The position numbers and the translations under genes were made by a program. 64,000 bases of DNA from Thermococcus sp. EP1 (lineage in GTDB: Archaea > Methanobacteriota_B > Thermococci > Thermococcales > Thermococcaceae), in contig NZ_JXCG01000001.1 in assembly GCF_001317345.1 (NCBI RefSeq), positions 372,001 through 436,000 of the forward strand, in the 5' to 3' direction. How positions within the stretch are numbered: the stretch's first letter is position 1; the number at the start of each line of letters is the position of its first letter. Positions 1-8,433 of the stretch are shown one piece after another. The notes below the pieces were generated by a model. The model ran no database searches, had not been told where the DNA came from, and was given only the letters and a program-made list of their open reading frames with translations.

Positions 1-184
1 CGTTTTCAACATCTACAATGAGATACCCCTCTTCAGCGCTTATAGTAGGTTTTATCCTAAACTTACGTTTAATGGCTCTCTCGAGAAGCTTTTTTTCAAA
101 ATCGGCATAGAGGGTCTCTCTCCAAATCAATCTTATGCTATTCTCGTGTTCTTCAAAATATGAATTTGGAAGCTTTATTCTCAT
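1..184 (-). CDS. Unidentified protein, N-terminal part only (cut by window edge)
   Basis: An open reading frame of 61 codons runs from an ATG at 184 to the window edge without a stop. A second ATG lies directly upstream at 187, and a GGAG ribosome binding site lies at 191-194. The visible N-terminus begins MRIKLPNSYF and is basic and charged, without a signal peptide or membrane segment. I do not recognise the family. It is divergent from the ACT-domain regulator at 332, and the shared 147 bp spacer presumably holds both promoters. The reading frame is clear; function is unknown. Confidence 0.6.
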   Translation of the reverse strand, partial: MRIKLPNSYFEEHENSIRLIWRETLYADFEKKLLERAIKRKFRIKPTISAEEGYLIVDVEN

Positions 185-331
185 CATATACTCCTTTGAA
201 AAGAACTTCCTTTTAAAATTTTTAGCAAGATTTATAAAATAGATAACTGAGCACATTACCGCATGGAAACATTTTAATACTTTTGTAGCAAAGGGTCTAA
301 TGATGGACTATTGTGGACAGAGGTGAGGAAA

Positions 332-832
332 ATGTGGGGTAAGCTTGAACATTACTTTGATGAATATCCCGTGAGGAAACAAATAGCTAAATTGCTCTTA
401 AAGTATGGTTTAAAGGTTTCGGATGATATGAAAATTAAGTGTGGGGAAATAGAGGTACCCTATACAAAAATAGCAAAGGCACTTGATGTTGATAGGAGAG
501 TCGTTAAAGAAACTGTCACAATGATTCTGAAAATTCCCGAACTTAAGGAGGTTTACGTTAATCTAGAACCTACTGTGCACATGAAGTTTGTTGGAAGGCA
601 CGTTGGTTATGGAGTTATAGAGATTGAACCAGAACCAAGGGCTATCGGAATCTTGGCAAAAGTGGCCTCTAAGATCGCTGATAGGGGCATAAATATTATA
701 CAGGTAGTTGCGGAAGACCCAGAACTTTATCCAGAGGCTACACTCACAATAATCACAGAAAAACCAATTCCTGGCGAACTGATAAACGAACTATCAAAGC
801 TTGAAGGAGTTAAAAGGATTTCAATTTATTGA
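332..832 (+). CDS. HTH plus ACT-domain predicted amino-acid metabolism regulator
   Basis: A 166-residue protein. Residues about 1-75 look like a winged-helix or HTH region (VPYTKIAKALDVDRRVVKET). Residues about 90-166 form an ACT domain (YGVIEIEPEPRAIGILAKVA and a closing strand LEGVKRISIY), the fold that binds amino acids. This matches the archaeal family of predicted regulators of amino-acid metabolism with ACT domains (COG2150-like). The ATG at 332 is chosen over an in-frame TTG at 311 because GAGGTGAGG at 320-328 sits at the right distance. It is monocistronic, followed by a T-rich tract. Which amino acid or promoter it senses cannot be told from sequence. Confidence 0.75.
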   Translation: MWGKLEHYFDEYPVRKQIAKLLLKYGLKVSDDMKIKCGEIEVPYTKIAKALDVDRRVVKETVTMILKIPELKEVYVNLEPTVHMKFVGRHVGYGVIEIEPEPRAIGILAKVASKIADRGINIIQVVAEDPELYPEATLTIITEKPIPGELINELSKLEGVKRISIY

Positions 833-851
833 CCTTTTTTATTCTTCTTGA
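833..851 (+). terminator. T-rich tract after the ACT regulator
   Basis: A run of six T followed by further T-rich sequence directly after the stop codon fits the U-rich intrinsic terminators of Thermococcales. No stem is needed in archaea. Confidence 0.4.
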
Positions 852-984
852 ATTATTTAGGGAAGGACTTATTCTATATCTTGACAATTTTGAATATGCT
901 GGATTTTTTAGCTTTTTACGCCTCTTAAATATTGTAGATCTTGATTTTCTCTTATTCTCAGGAGCATGTTTCTAATATATAACC

Positions 985-1001
985 AATGGTTATTAACCAT
1001 T
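985..1001. promoter_or_regulatory. 17-bp palindrome upstream of mbx TATA box, candidate SurR site
   Basis: AATGGTTATTAACCATT is a perfect inverted repeat around a central T and contains GTTattAAC (989-997). GTTn3AAC is the published core of the redox-sensitive sulfur regulator SurR of Pyrococcus furiosus, which is known to act on mbx. It lies about 15 bp upstream of the TATA box. Binding is inference. Confidence 0.65.
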
Positions 1002-1013
1002 TGCTCTCTTGGG

Positions 1014-1026
1014 AAGGTTTATAAAT
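1014..1026 (+). promoter_or_regulatory. BRE/TATA promoter of the mbx operon
   Basis: AAGG followed by TTTATAAAT is a strong archaeal BRE/TATA element. Start of transcription is expected near 1048, giving a leader of about 50 nt before the mbxA ATG and its GGAGGGT site (1086-1092). Confidence 0.75.
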
Positions 1027-1044
1027 GTATATGTCTCAATAAAC

Positions 1045-1053
1045 GTTAGAAAC
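1045..1053. promoter_or_regulatory. Second GTTn3AAC site over the predicted mbx transcription start
   Basis: GTTagaAAC, followed directly by another GTT, overlaps the expected transcription start about 25 bp downstream of the TATA box. A site here would block polymerase, which fits the known repression of mbx by reduced SurR when sulfur is absent. The site is read directly; the role is inference. Confidence 0.55.
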
Positions 1054-1098
1054 GTTAGGTGTAAAAACTTTCAACCTTTGCTTACGGAGGGTTGTTAA

Positions 1099-1605
1099 AT
1101 GGGAGAAGCAAGCAAAGTAAGCCGCTATCTATACACGGTTTTAATCCTGTTTATTATTTGGATGTTTTTGACAAGCAGTTTTGATCCACAAGAGCTAGTA
1201 ATGGGAGTAATATTTTCATTAATCGTTGGAGCACTCACATACGAGGTATTTACTGAAAAAGGCCTAGCAAATCTTAATCCGAGAAGAATAGCCTATTTCG
1301 TAGCATACATTCCATATTTCATCTGGGCAATGATAATGGCCAATCTGGATGTTGCCTATCGTGTTTTACATCCAAAACGCCCAATAAACCCAGGGATTGT
1401 TGAATGCAAAACAACGCTCACAAACAATACTGGAAAACTCGTTCTTGCAAACTCAATAACTCTAACTCCGGGAACAATAACCCTTGATGTCAAAGGAGAT
1501 AGATACTTCATCCACTGGATTGATGTGAAAGATGAAAGTGTAGAAGGAGCTTCTGAGAGTATAACAAAACCGTTTGAAAAATTCCTAAAGGTGATCTTCG
1601 AATGA
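1099..1605 (+). CDS. mbxA: Mbx subunit A (MnhE/MrpE-like antiporter subunit)
   Basis: First gene of the 13-gene membrane-bound sulfane-sulfur reductase operon. The complex takes electrons from reduced ferredoxin, reduces polysulfide and moves ions across the membrane. This 168-residue subunit has two or three N-terminal membrane helices and a soluble C-terminal domain with the MnhE motif LANSITLTPGTITLDV. In known structures it belongs to the Mrp-like ion-translocating arm. The ATG at 1099 is preceded by GGAGGGT. The stop overlaps the start of mbxB by 4 bp. Assignment to Mbx rather than to the hydrogenase Mbh rests on operon order and on the catalytic subunit at 8972. Confidence 0.88.
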   Translation: MGEASKVSRYLYTVLILFIIWMFLTSSFDPQELVMGVIFSLIVGALTYEVFTEKGLANLNPRRIAYFVAYIPYFIWAMIMANLDVAYRVLHPKRPINPGIVECKTTLTNNTGKLVLANSITLTPGTITLDVKGDRYFIHWIDVKDESVEGASESITKPFEKFLKVIFE

Positions 1606-1850
1606 TAGAGATTTACCTAATCCTAATTGGGATTGCGGTGATTTTAAGCATGTATAGATTCTTTAGAGGTCCAACAACAGCAGATAGAATTGTCGCTGTC
1701 GATATCATGACGACACTTACCACTGGATTAATGGTGCTTTTTGCCCTTTACTACAGAAGAGCAATATTCCTTGATGTGGCACTGGTTTATGCGGTGCTTG
1801 CATTTGTAGGAGTCATAGCTTTTGCCAGATACATGGAGGGGGGACTATGA
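1602..1850 (+). CDS. mbxB: Mbx subunit B (MnhF-like)
   Basis: An 82-residue protein with three predicted membrane helices. It carries the MnhF/MrpF signature RGPTTADRIVAVD in the first loop and second helix. Together with the A, C, D, F and G subunits it forms the Mrp-antiporter-like membrane module that exchanges Na+ and H+. Both ends overlap neighbours by 4 bp (ATGA), so translation is likely coupled. It has typical length for the family and shows no unusual features. Confidence 0.87.
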   Translation: MIEIYLILIGIAVILSMYRFFRGPTTADRIVAVDIMTTLTTGLMVLFALYYRRAIFLDVALVYAVLAFVGVIAFARYMEGGL

Positions 1851-2260
1851 GTATTGCTTCTATAGTTGGGCAAGCACTTGTATTGTTTGGAACATTCTTC
1901 TATGTAGTATCATCCCTTGGTCTAATTAGGATGCCAGATGTTTACAATAGAATGCAAACTGCCACAAAGAGCGCTACTTTGGGATCTCTTGGTGTCATTA
2001 TTGGAGTTGGAATATGGGCAGTCGGAGAAGTAGGCAGTTACTCTTGGATTCCAAAAACTTTGACAATTGCCGTGTTCTTGCTTTTGACTAATCCAATAGC
2101 AGCTCATGCGCTTATTAGAGCAGCATACAAGAGTGGAGTGCCTCTCTGGGAGGGAAGCATCATTGACAAATACAAAGAGGCAGAGACTTCGTTGGAGAGA
2201 GTAGGGCAGATAAAAGAGGCCTTAGAGGAGTCAGCTAAGGAGGTTGAAAAAAATGAGTGA
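1847..2260 (+). CDS. mbxC: Mbx subunit C (MnhG-like)
   Basis: A 137-residue protein with three membrane helices and the MnhG signature LIRMPDVYNRMQTATKSATL. After the third helix comes a charged C-terminal tail of about 40 residues that is rich in Glu and Lys and likely lies on the cytoplasmic face. It is part of the Mrp-like ion-pumping module. It starts within the last codons of mbxB and ends 8 bp into mbxD. Confidence 0.87.
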   Translation: MSIASIVGQALVLFGTFFYVVSSLGLIRMPDVYNRMQTATKSATLGSLGVIIGVGIWAVGEVGSYSWIPKTLTIAVFLLLTNPIAAHALIRAAYKSGVPLWEGSIIDKYKEAETSLERVGQIKEALEESAKEVEKNE

Positions 2261-2528
2261 TTTGGTGGCCATTTTTATTGCTGCACTAATGGTTATCTCC
2301 GCAATCTTTGCAGTGGAATGGAGAGACCTCTTAGCAGCAGTTGTTGGAATGGCTGCAGTGAGTCTTTTTGCCTCAATAGCGTTCTTCTTCCTCCAAGCTC
2401 CAGATGTTGCAATGGTTGAAGCTGCTATCGGGGCTGCATTAAGCGCTGCAGTGTTTATCTTTGCAATAAAGAGAACTGAGAGATATGAAAAGGAAGAAGA
2501 AGGCACAGGATGGTGGGTGAGATGGTAA
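2253..2528 (+). CDS. mbxD: Mbx subunit D (DUF4040 / MbhD-like)
   Basis: A 91-residue membrane protein with three hydrophobic helices and the DUF4040 pattern WRDLLAAVVGMAAVSLFASI followed by APDVAMVEAAIGAAL. This family corresponds to the MbhD subunit and to a segment of the large MrpA antiporter protein, where the conserved acidic residues (D and E in PDVAMVEA) lie on the ion path. I chose ATG 2253 over an in-frame TTG at 2244 because of AAGGAGG at 2238-2244. It overlaps mbxC and mbxF. Confidence 0.82.
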   Translation: MSDLVAIFIAALMVISAIFAVEWRDLLAAVVGMAAVSLFASIAFFFLQAPDVAMVEAAIGAALSAAVFIFAIKRTERYEKEEEGTGWWVRW

Positions 2529-3235
2529 AAAGAGTTCTAGCAATAGTTTTCATACTTATCATAGGGCTCTGGATGGCAAAAGCACTTGACCAAGTTCCTT
2601 TTGGCGAAGACCGAATGCTCGTGGGTAAATATTACCTTGAGCATGTGAAAGAAGAGACAGGCGCTGTGAATGCTGTAACTGCTGTAGTTGTTAACTATAG
2701 AGGTTTTGATACTCTCGGAGAGGTCACAGTACTTTTCATAGCTTCTACTGGTGTTGCAGCACTTCTATGGAAAAAACGAAAAGAAAGGTCTGCTAAAACG
2801 GAAGGAAGTGTTGTCCTAACAACAGGTGCGAGAATTCTTTTGCCCTTCATAATGCTCTTTGGAGCTTATATCTTCATCCATGGACATCTTACCCCAGGAG
2901 GAGGCTTCCCAGGTGGGGCCACAATTGCAACAGCATTTTTGTTCCTCTACTTGACGTTTACCCTCTATGAAGTGGATCATAAAATCTTCGAGCCACTTGA
3001 AGGTCTTGCAGGAATTGGGTACGTTACAGTTGGTCTTATTGGTCTAGCAGTGGGTGGTTACTTCCTCTTTGACTGGATATGGCAAACATGGGGAGTAGGA
3101 AAGGAGAACATTGGAAGACTCCTTAGTGCAGGCTTCATTCCAATAATCTATACCTTAATTGGAATTAAAGTTGGCACTGAGCTTACTGGAATTATTGACA
3201 ACATGATTAAAGAGCCCGAGGAGGGAGGGCAATGA
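2522..3235 (+). CDS. mbxF: Mbx subunit F (fused MbhE-like and MnhB-like)
   Basis: A 237-residue protein that joins two modules that are separate proteins in the hydrogenase Mbh. Residues about 1-90 resemble MbhE (TAVVVNYRGFDTLGEVTVLF, two helices). Residues about 95-237 are MnhB-like (ARILLPFIMLFGAYIFIHGH then TPGGGFPGGA). Both belong to the Mrp-like antiporter arm. ATG 2522 is preferred over ATG 2510 because GGTGGGTGA precedes it; the four extra residues of the longer form would not matter. The stop overlaps mbxG by 4 bp. Confidence 0.83.
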   Translation: MVKRVLAIVFILIIGLWMAKALDQVPFGEDRMLVGKYYLEHVKEETGAVNAVTAVVVNYRGFDTLGEVTVLFIASTGVAALLWKKRKERSAKTEGSVVLTTGARILLPFIMLFGAYIFIHGHLTPGGGFPGGATIATAFLFLYLTFTLYEVDHKIFEPLEGLAGIGYVTVGLIGLAVGGYFLFDWIWQTWGVGKENIGRLLSAGFIPIIYTLIGIKVGTELTGIIDNMIKEPEEGGQ

Positions 3236-3573
3236 ATCCGTACTATTTTGCTTCAATAGCTCTCATATTAATCGGGTTTTATGCGATATTAGCCAAGAGG
3301 AATATCCTAAAGATGCTTGTAGGTCTAAGTATAATGGAAACAGGGGTTAATCTTCTGCTAATTAGCGTTGGTTATGTGAGTGGTAAGAGTGCCCCAATCT
3401 TAACAGAAGGAGTGACCCCAAATAATGCGGTGGATCCAATTCCACAGGCTTTAGTGCTTACGGCAATTGTAATAGGTGTTGCAACGACTGCAATGGCTCT
3501 GAGCGTTGTGATAAACCTCTATGAAAAGTACAAAACCCTTAACGTAGAAGAGATAAGGAGGTTGAGGGGATGA
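3232..3573 (+). CDS. mbxG: Mbx subunit G (MnhC / NuoK-like)
   Basis: A 113-residue protein with three membrane helices related to MrpC and to NuoK of complex I. It carries the conserved Glu in the second helix (GLSIMETGVNLLLI), a residue of the proton path in the family. The loop after helix two (residues about 50-70) is typical of the MnhC type. The C-terminus is a charged cytoplasmic tail. It overlaps both neighbours by 4 bp. Confidence 0.87.
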   Translation: MNPYYFASIALILIGFYAILAKRNILKMLVGLSIMETGVNLLLISVGYVSGKSAPILTEGVTPNNAVDPIPQALVLTAIVIGVATTAMALSVVINLYEKYKTLNVEEIRRLRG

Positions 3574-5054
3574 GCCAGTACGCTTCACTTCTCATTGCGT
3601 TACCCTTATTTGGCGCGTTCCTTATACCTGTCCTCAAGAAAGTAGGCAAAAACCTCGTAATGCCCTTCCTGGTCCTGGTAACCTTAATACAAACTGGAAT
3701 TGCAGCTTGGGTATTTAATGAAGTTTACACAAGTGGAAAGCCAATAATAATCATGGCAGGTGGCTTTAAACCACCAGTCGGGATTAACCTCTACATAGGA
3801 TATTTCGCAGCATTATTCGTTCTTATAGTTGCAGTTGCAAGCTTTTTAATGGCCGTATTCAGTATAAAAGCTGTAAAAGTTGAACCACAAGATAAATACG
3901 CAATGCTGTTCCTTCTTTTGATGCTTGGTGCAACCGGTATGATTGCAACTGGGGATATCTTCAATCTCTTTGTCTTCATGGAAATAACGGCAATAAGTGC
4001 CTATGCTCTAACTGCTTACAATAAAACAGGGGAAGCGAGTGAGGCCGCCCTCAAATACGTGGTTCTTGGAGGCATTGGTTCGAGCTTCTTCCTAGTTGGT
4101 GTTGCTTTAATCTATGGAAGCCTTGGAACACTAAACATGGCACACATCGCCCAACTAGCTTCAATGATTAATCCAACTGTTGCCAAGGTAGGATTGGCAC
4201 TTCTTATCTTTGGTTTGGCAGTTGAAGCTGAGCTCTTTCCATTAAATGCTTGGGCACCTGATGCTTATCAGGAAGCGCCTCATCCGATAACTGCAGTATT
4301 TTCAGCCTTTGTGGTCAAGGCCTCTCTCTATGCAATAGCAAGGATACTCTATATCTTCAGCGCTTCAGAGGGTTGGAACTCAGTTTTGAGCCTTCTCATA
4401 ATTATGGGAACTCTTACCGTAGTGATTGGCGAACTCAGTGCTTTGAGGCAAACTAATGTTAAGAGAATGATTGCATACTCAAGTATTGCTCAAGTTGGTC
4501 TTATAGCTGTGGGTATAGCATTGGGGACTCAAAAGGGACTTGATGCAAGTATTTTCCAAATGTTCAACCATGCGATAGTGAAACTTCTGATGTTTCTGGC
4601 TGTTGGATACGCCGCTTTAGAACTTGGTGGACCAGAGATGGAGAATTTCAAGGGTCTAGGAAAGAGAATGCCAATTACAGCATTCGGGATAACTCTTGGA
4701 GCCATAGCCATTATTGGAATTCCGCTCTTCAATGTATTCTGGAGTAAGATGCAACTAATCATAGCTGCATTAGAAGCAGAGAAAACCGGCGTCGTTGCTT
4801 TAATCCTTGGTGCAAGCTTGGTAGAGATGGTTTATTATGTTAGGCTAATTCACACGATTTGGTTCCAAGGAGATGGAGATAAGATCAGGGAAAACAGTGC
4901 TCTAGCTTTGGTGATGCTCCTCTTAATAGCGTTCATTATCCTCATAGGAATCTATCCACAACCCTTCTGGGATATAATGCAAAAAGCTGGGAGTGACATC
5001 TTTAACGTTGCCGAATACATTAAGAATGTTCCTCTAGTGGGGGTGAGCCCATGA
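3570..5054 (+). CDS. mbxH: Mbx subunit H (MnhD / NuoN-M-like antiporter)
   Basis: A 494-residue protein with about 14 membrane helices, of the proton-conducting membrane transporter family shared by MrpD and complex I NuoL/M/N. Visible signatures are the key Glu of TM5 (E138 in LFVFMEITAISAYAL), SSIAQVG, and the broken-helix region FNHAIVKLLMF, which contains the His and Lys of the channel. It is a principal ion-translocating subunit. It overlaps mbxG and mbxH' by 4 bp, so the Mrp-like module is translated as a tight block. Confidence 0.9.
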   Translation: MSQYASLLIALPLFGAFLIPVLKKVGKNLVMPFLVLVTLIQTGIAAWVFNEVYTSGKPIIIMAGGFKPPVGINLYIGYFAALFVLIVAVASFLMAVFSIKAVKVEPQDKYAMLFLLLMLGATGMIATGDIFNLFVFMEITAISAYALTAYNKTGEASEAALKYVVLGGIGSSFFLVGVALIYGSLGTLNMAHIAQLASMINPTVAKVGLALLIFGLAVEAELFPLNAWAPDAYQEAPHPITAVFSAFVVKASLYAIARILYIFSASEGWNSVLSLLIIMGTLTVVIGELSALRQTNVKRMIAYSSIAQVGLIAVGIALGTQKGLDASIFQMFNHAIVKLLMFLAVGYAALELGGPEMENFKGLGKRMPITAFGITLGAIAIIGIPLFNVFWSKMQLIIAALEAEKTGVVALILGASLVEMVYYVRLIHTIWFQGDGDKIRENSALALVMLLLIAFIILIGIYPQPFWDIMQKAGSDIFNVAEYIKNVPLVGVSP

Positions 5055-6904
5055 ATGAACTTGCCATAATCATTTTCGCTCCTCTATTAGCTGGAGCATT
5101 GGCGTGGCTTATAGAGGTAAAGGGGATTAGGGAATTAATTGGAGTCACTGGAGCAGCATTACCTTTGGGATTTTCCCTTTTACTGTACCAAAAAACGACT
5201 GAGGGCATCAACCTTGCTCTCAATATTGGGGTTTTCAATTTGACTTTTGCCCTAAATCACCTTAATTGGTTCTTTATTGGAATTGGAACTTTGGTAGGAT
5301 TTGCCTCAATACTAGCTTTAGTCTCAACGGCTAAAGACAGTTATGAATGGCTCTTTGCTTTAATGAGTCTCAGTGGTGTGCTGGGAGTGTTCCTTGCAAA
5401 TGACATGATGACATTCTTCATCTTCTGGGAGATAATGACATTTGCAAGCTTTATGATGGTGCTTCGCTACAACCGCAGTGCATCGCTGAAGTACTTCCTA
5501 TTAAGCGTTTTTGGAGCATATGCAATGCTGATTGCATTGGGAATCATTTATGCAAAACTAGGAACCTTTGACTTTGGAACAATTCAACAAGCAATGTACC
5601 AAGAGGCATATGCAAGTGCATTTGGCGCTGAGACACTACTAAGCAAGAACGAGAGTGCATTAATTTATTTGCTGTTCCTCATTGCATTTGGAGTTAAAGC
5701 GGGCATGTTTCCACTACATGTATGGGCACCAGATGCATATGGAGAGACAAACCAAAGTTATACAGCGATGTTTAGTGGAGTTTTGAGCAAAGCAGGAGTT
5801 TATGGATTCATTTTACTTTACGTACTTATGGGAACCCGTTTAGCACTTGAATTTGGAGCATTCAGAAGTGCAACGAAATTTGGTTATATCATAGCATTCC
5901 TTGGAGGTTTAACTATAATTGTTGGTGGGCTGTTAGCGGCTCTTCAGGAGGATATAAGAAAACTCTTTGCATATTCAAGTATAAGCCAACTTGGATACAT
6001 ACTGGTAGGAATTGGTGTTGGCACAGCGTTAAGTATTCAAGCAGCAATGTTCCATGCTCTTAGCCACGCGTTGTTTAAGGGCCTTTTCTTCCTCATAGTA
6101 GCTACAATAGTATACAGGACTGGTAAAACAACCTTTGCAGACATGGGAGGGCTTGCTGAGAAAATGCCATTTACATTCGCAATGGCCTTTATAGCCATTC
6201 TTAGCCTTGCTGGAATTCCGCCTTTAGTTGGGTTTGCCAGCAAGTGGGTTCTCTTTGAAGCAGTAATAAGCCAGAACTTGCCGATACTAGGTGGCATGGT
6301 GTTCTTTGGAAGTGCAATTGGGTTTGTTTACCTCATAAGATTTGTATACGCAGTATGGTTTGGACAAAGACCCACTGATTTAGATGAAACCAAAGACGCG
6401 CCCTTACCAATGGCTATAGCAATGGCAATTTTAGCTCTCTTCAATGTAATACTTGGAATTGCACCAGGGCTTGTTGCAAAGGAGCTTAATAAAATATTTG
6501 GAAAAGAAGTCATCGGCGGAGACCTCTTCATACTAGATCTAGGGTTTGGAAAGTACAATGCACTGGCAGTCACGATTTATCTTGTAGTTGGCATAATAAT
6601 AGCGGGGATAATCTATTTCCTCGGTGCAAAGGTTAGAAAAGTCCCTGTTACAGACACCTACCAGTCTGCTAACCCTGTAACGATGGAATATAATCTTACA
6701 ATAAGGAGAAACTTCTTCCTTCCACTCAAAGAGACATTGGCATTTTGGCTTAGGATAAGCTTTGACAGGCTTTATCGCACCATAGGAACATGGGTTGAAG
6801 ATCTAGCGGAAGTTATGAGGACTTATATCTACAATGGAAATACTCAGAGCTATGCATGGTACCTTGCAATACTGTTACTAATACTAGCACTTTGGGGGGT
6901 GTGA
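5051..6904 (+). CDS. mbxH': Mbx subunit H' (second large antiporter subunit)
   Basis: A 617-residue antiporter-like subunit related to MbxH and NuoL. Key residues include E127 (FIFWEIMTFASF), PLHVWAPDAY, YSSISQLGY and the MFHALSHALFKGLFFL channel motif. The C-terminal 150 residues, absent from MbxH, hold a further helix, a stretch with DTYQSANPVTMEYN and a last membrane anchor, as expected for the subunit that bridges the antiporter arm and the peripheral arm. Having two large antiporter subunits (H and H') separates Mbx from Mbh and makes it more like complex I. Confidence 0.88.
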   Translation: MNELAIIIFAPLLAGALAWLIEVKGIRELIGVTGAALPLGFSLLLYQKTTEGINLALNIGVFNLTFALNHLNWFFIGIGTLVGFASILALVSTAKDSYEWLFALMSLSGVLGVFLANDMMTFFIFWEIMTFASFMMVLRYNRSASLKYFLLSVFGAYAMLIALGIIYAKLGTFDFGTIQQAMYQEAYASAFGAETLLSKNESALIYLLFLIAFGVKAGMFPLHVWAPDAYGETNQSYTAMFSGVLSKAGVYGFILLYVLMGTRLALEFGAFRSATKFGYIIAFLGGLTIIVGGLLAALQEDIRKLFAYSSISQLGYILVGIGVGTALSIQAAMFHALSHALFKGLFFLIVATIVYRTGKTTFADMGGLAEKMPFTFAMAFIAILSLAGIPPLVGFASKWVLFEAVISQNLPILGGMVFFGSAIGFVYLIRFVYAVWFGQRPTDLDETKDAPLPMAIAMAILALFNVILGIAPGLVAKELNKIFGKEVIGGDLFILDLGFGKYNALAVTIYLVVGIIIAGIIYFLGAKVRKVPVTDTYQSANPVTMEYNLTIRRNFFLPLKETLAFWLRISFDRLYRTIGTWVEDLAEVMRTYIYNGNTQSYAWYLAILLLILALWGV

Positions 6905-6907
6905 AGG

Positions 6908-7837
6908 ATGATTGAAATTGCTTTAAAAGCTCTCTTTATCTTAATTTATGCAACTTTCGTAGGTTTCATGTTCATGGGAATAATAAGAATAGTCACTGCA
7001 AGAATACATAGAAGAGTTGGGCCTCCTATCTATCAGCCCATCTTAGATACGATTAAGCTCCTTTCAAAAAAAAGCAACATAACTCATGGTTTAATATACG
7101 ACTTTGGCGTGATCTACGCATTGGGAGCAACAATACTGGCTATAATGTTCATACCTCTTGGAAATATCGGTGTTCTCAGGGCGTACGGTGATCTAGTATT
7201 AATTACCTTCCTCCTTGAGATACCAATGCTTGGGATAATGTTTGCAGCAATGAGCTCAGGAAACCCCTATGCTGGCATTGGTGCTCAGAGAGCCTTGTTG
7301 ACGCTCTTAGCAATCCAAGTGCCACTAGGTTTTGCAATAGTTGCCCTTGCTGAATATTATGGTACATTCAGCACCTATGAAATAGTGATGGCCCAGCAGA
7401 GCATGGGATGGAGTATAACAGCGCTTCCACTCTTGTTTGCAGCAATTGCTTACGATCTTGTACTTCAAGCAATGTTTGGTAAAGAGCCCTTTGATATCAT
7501 GATTGCACCTGGTGAGATATCCCTTGGTCCAATGGTTGAGTTTGGCGGTAAACACATGGGAATACTTCAGATTCAACATGCGATAGCCCTCTTTGGAGAG
7601 ACACTGTTCTTCTCAAACATATTCCTTGGGGGAGCAGCGATTACAATATTTGGGAGTTCAATACTCAATACAATAGCAACTTTGGTTGTACTCCTCATCA
7701 AGCAGACTGCAGTACTTTTGGTGGCAACTTTCATGGGCGCAATATTCCCAAGGTTCACTATAGATCAAGCTGCTAGGTTTTACTGGAAATGGCCTACAAT
7801 AATAGCCGCTCTGGGGGCAATATTAGCGACTCTGTGA
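6908..7837 (+). CDS. mbxM: Mbx subunit M (NuoH / Nqo8-like)
   Basis: A 309-residue membrane protein with about eight helices, homologous to NuoH (Nqo8), the subunit that couples the redox arm to the membrane arm. Family motifs are RRVGPPIYQPILDTIKLL near the N-terminus and the acidic loop FGKEPFDIMIAPGEISLGP, which is the E-channel and quinone-site loop in complex I. It starts 3 bp after mbxH' and ends 11 bp before mbxJ, the junction between membrane and peripheral arm genes. Confidence 0.88.
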   Translation: MIEIALKALFILIYATFVGFMFMGIIRIVTARIHRRVGPPIYQPILDTIKLLSKKSNITHGLIYDFGVIYALGATILAIMFIPLGNIGVLRAYGDLVLITFLLEIPMLGIMFAAMSSGNPYAGIGAQRALLTLLAIQVPLGFAIVALAEYYGTFSTYEIVMAQQSMGWSITALPLLFAAIAYDLVLQAMFGKEPFDIMIAPGEISLGPMVEFGGKHMGILQIQHAIALFGETLFFSNIFLGGAAITIFGSSILNTIATLVVLLIKQTAVLLVATFMGAIFPRFTIDQAARFYWKWPTIIAALGAILATL

Positions 7838-7848
7838 GGTGAAGAAAA

Positions 7849-8430
7849 ATGGTTGATTGGAGATTATATGAACCGCTCATTAACTTTGCGAGAAAAAGGA
7901 GCATGTGGATTGTGGCGTTTTGTACAGGATGTGGCGGTATAGAAATGCCTCCTCTAATGACCTCAAGATACGATCTAGAGCGTTTTGGTATGATGCCTAA
8001 TCCAGCTCCAAGAATGGCCGATCTCTTCCTCATTACTGGATACGTGACTCCTAAGACCCTCAAAAGAATAATAATCACCTATGAAATGCAACCTGATCCA
8101 AAGTACGTCCTTGCTCACGGTTCATGTCCACTAAATGGCGGAATTTACTGGGACGGTTACAATGCTATCAAGCACCTTGACAAGTACCTGCCAATTGATG
8201 TTGCAATAGCTGGATGTATGCCGAGGCCTGAGGCGGTTATGGATGGCATCAAGAAGATAATGGAACTCATTGATAGTGGTAAGGCTGATGGATGGAAACG
8301 CTACAAGGAGAACTACGAGTACTACAAGAAAAATCAGGACGAGCTCTTTGGTGAGGGATGGAGAGAAAAGACTGCGAGAAGATGGATTCCATGGTTAATG
8401 GACAAAAAGAAGAAAGTTAGGGAGGAGTGA
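7849..8430 (+). CDS. mbxJ: Mbx subunit J (NuoB-like, one proximal [4Fe-4S])
   Basis: A 193-residue peripheral subunit homologous to NuoB (Nqo6) and to small hydrogenase subunits. Four cysteines fit the proximal [4Fe-4S] cluster: C25 and C28 (CTGCGG), C93 (GSCPLNGG) and C123 (GCMPRPEA). This cluster delivers electrons to the active site in MbxL. The C-terminal 60 residues are highly charged. The gene is followed after 3 bp by mbxK. Confidence 0.9.
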   Translation: MVDWRLYEPLINFARKRSMWIVAFCTGCGGIEMPPLMTSRYDLERFGMMPNPAPRMADLFLITGYVTPKTLKRIIITYEMQPDPKYVLAHGSCPLNGGIYWDGYNAIKHLDKYLPIDVAIAGCMPRPEAVMDGIKKIMELIDSGKADGWKRYKENYEYYKKNQDELFGEGWREKTARRWIPWLMDKKKKVREE

Positions 8431-8433
8431 AAC

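Noticed and set aside
6037-6573. Long open frames opposite mbxH' and many other genes
   Set aside because: They are antisense shadows of conserved genes with no ribosome binding sites and low-complexity composition.
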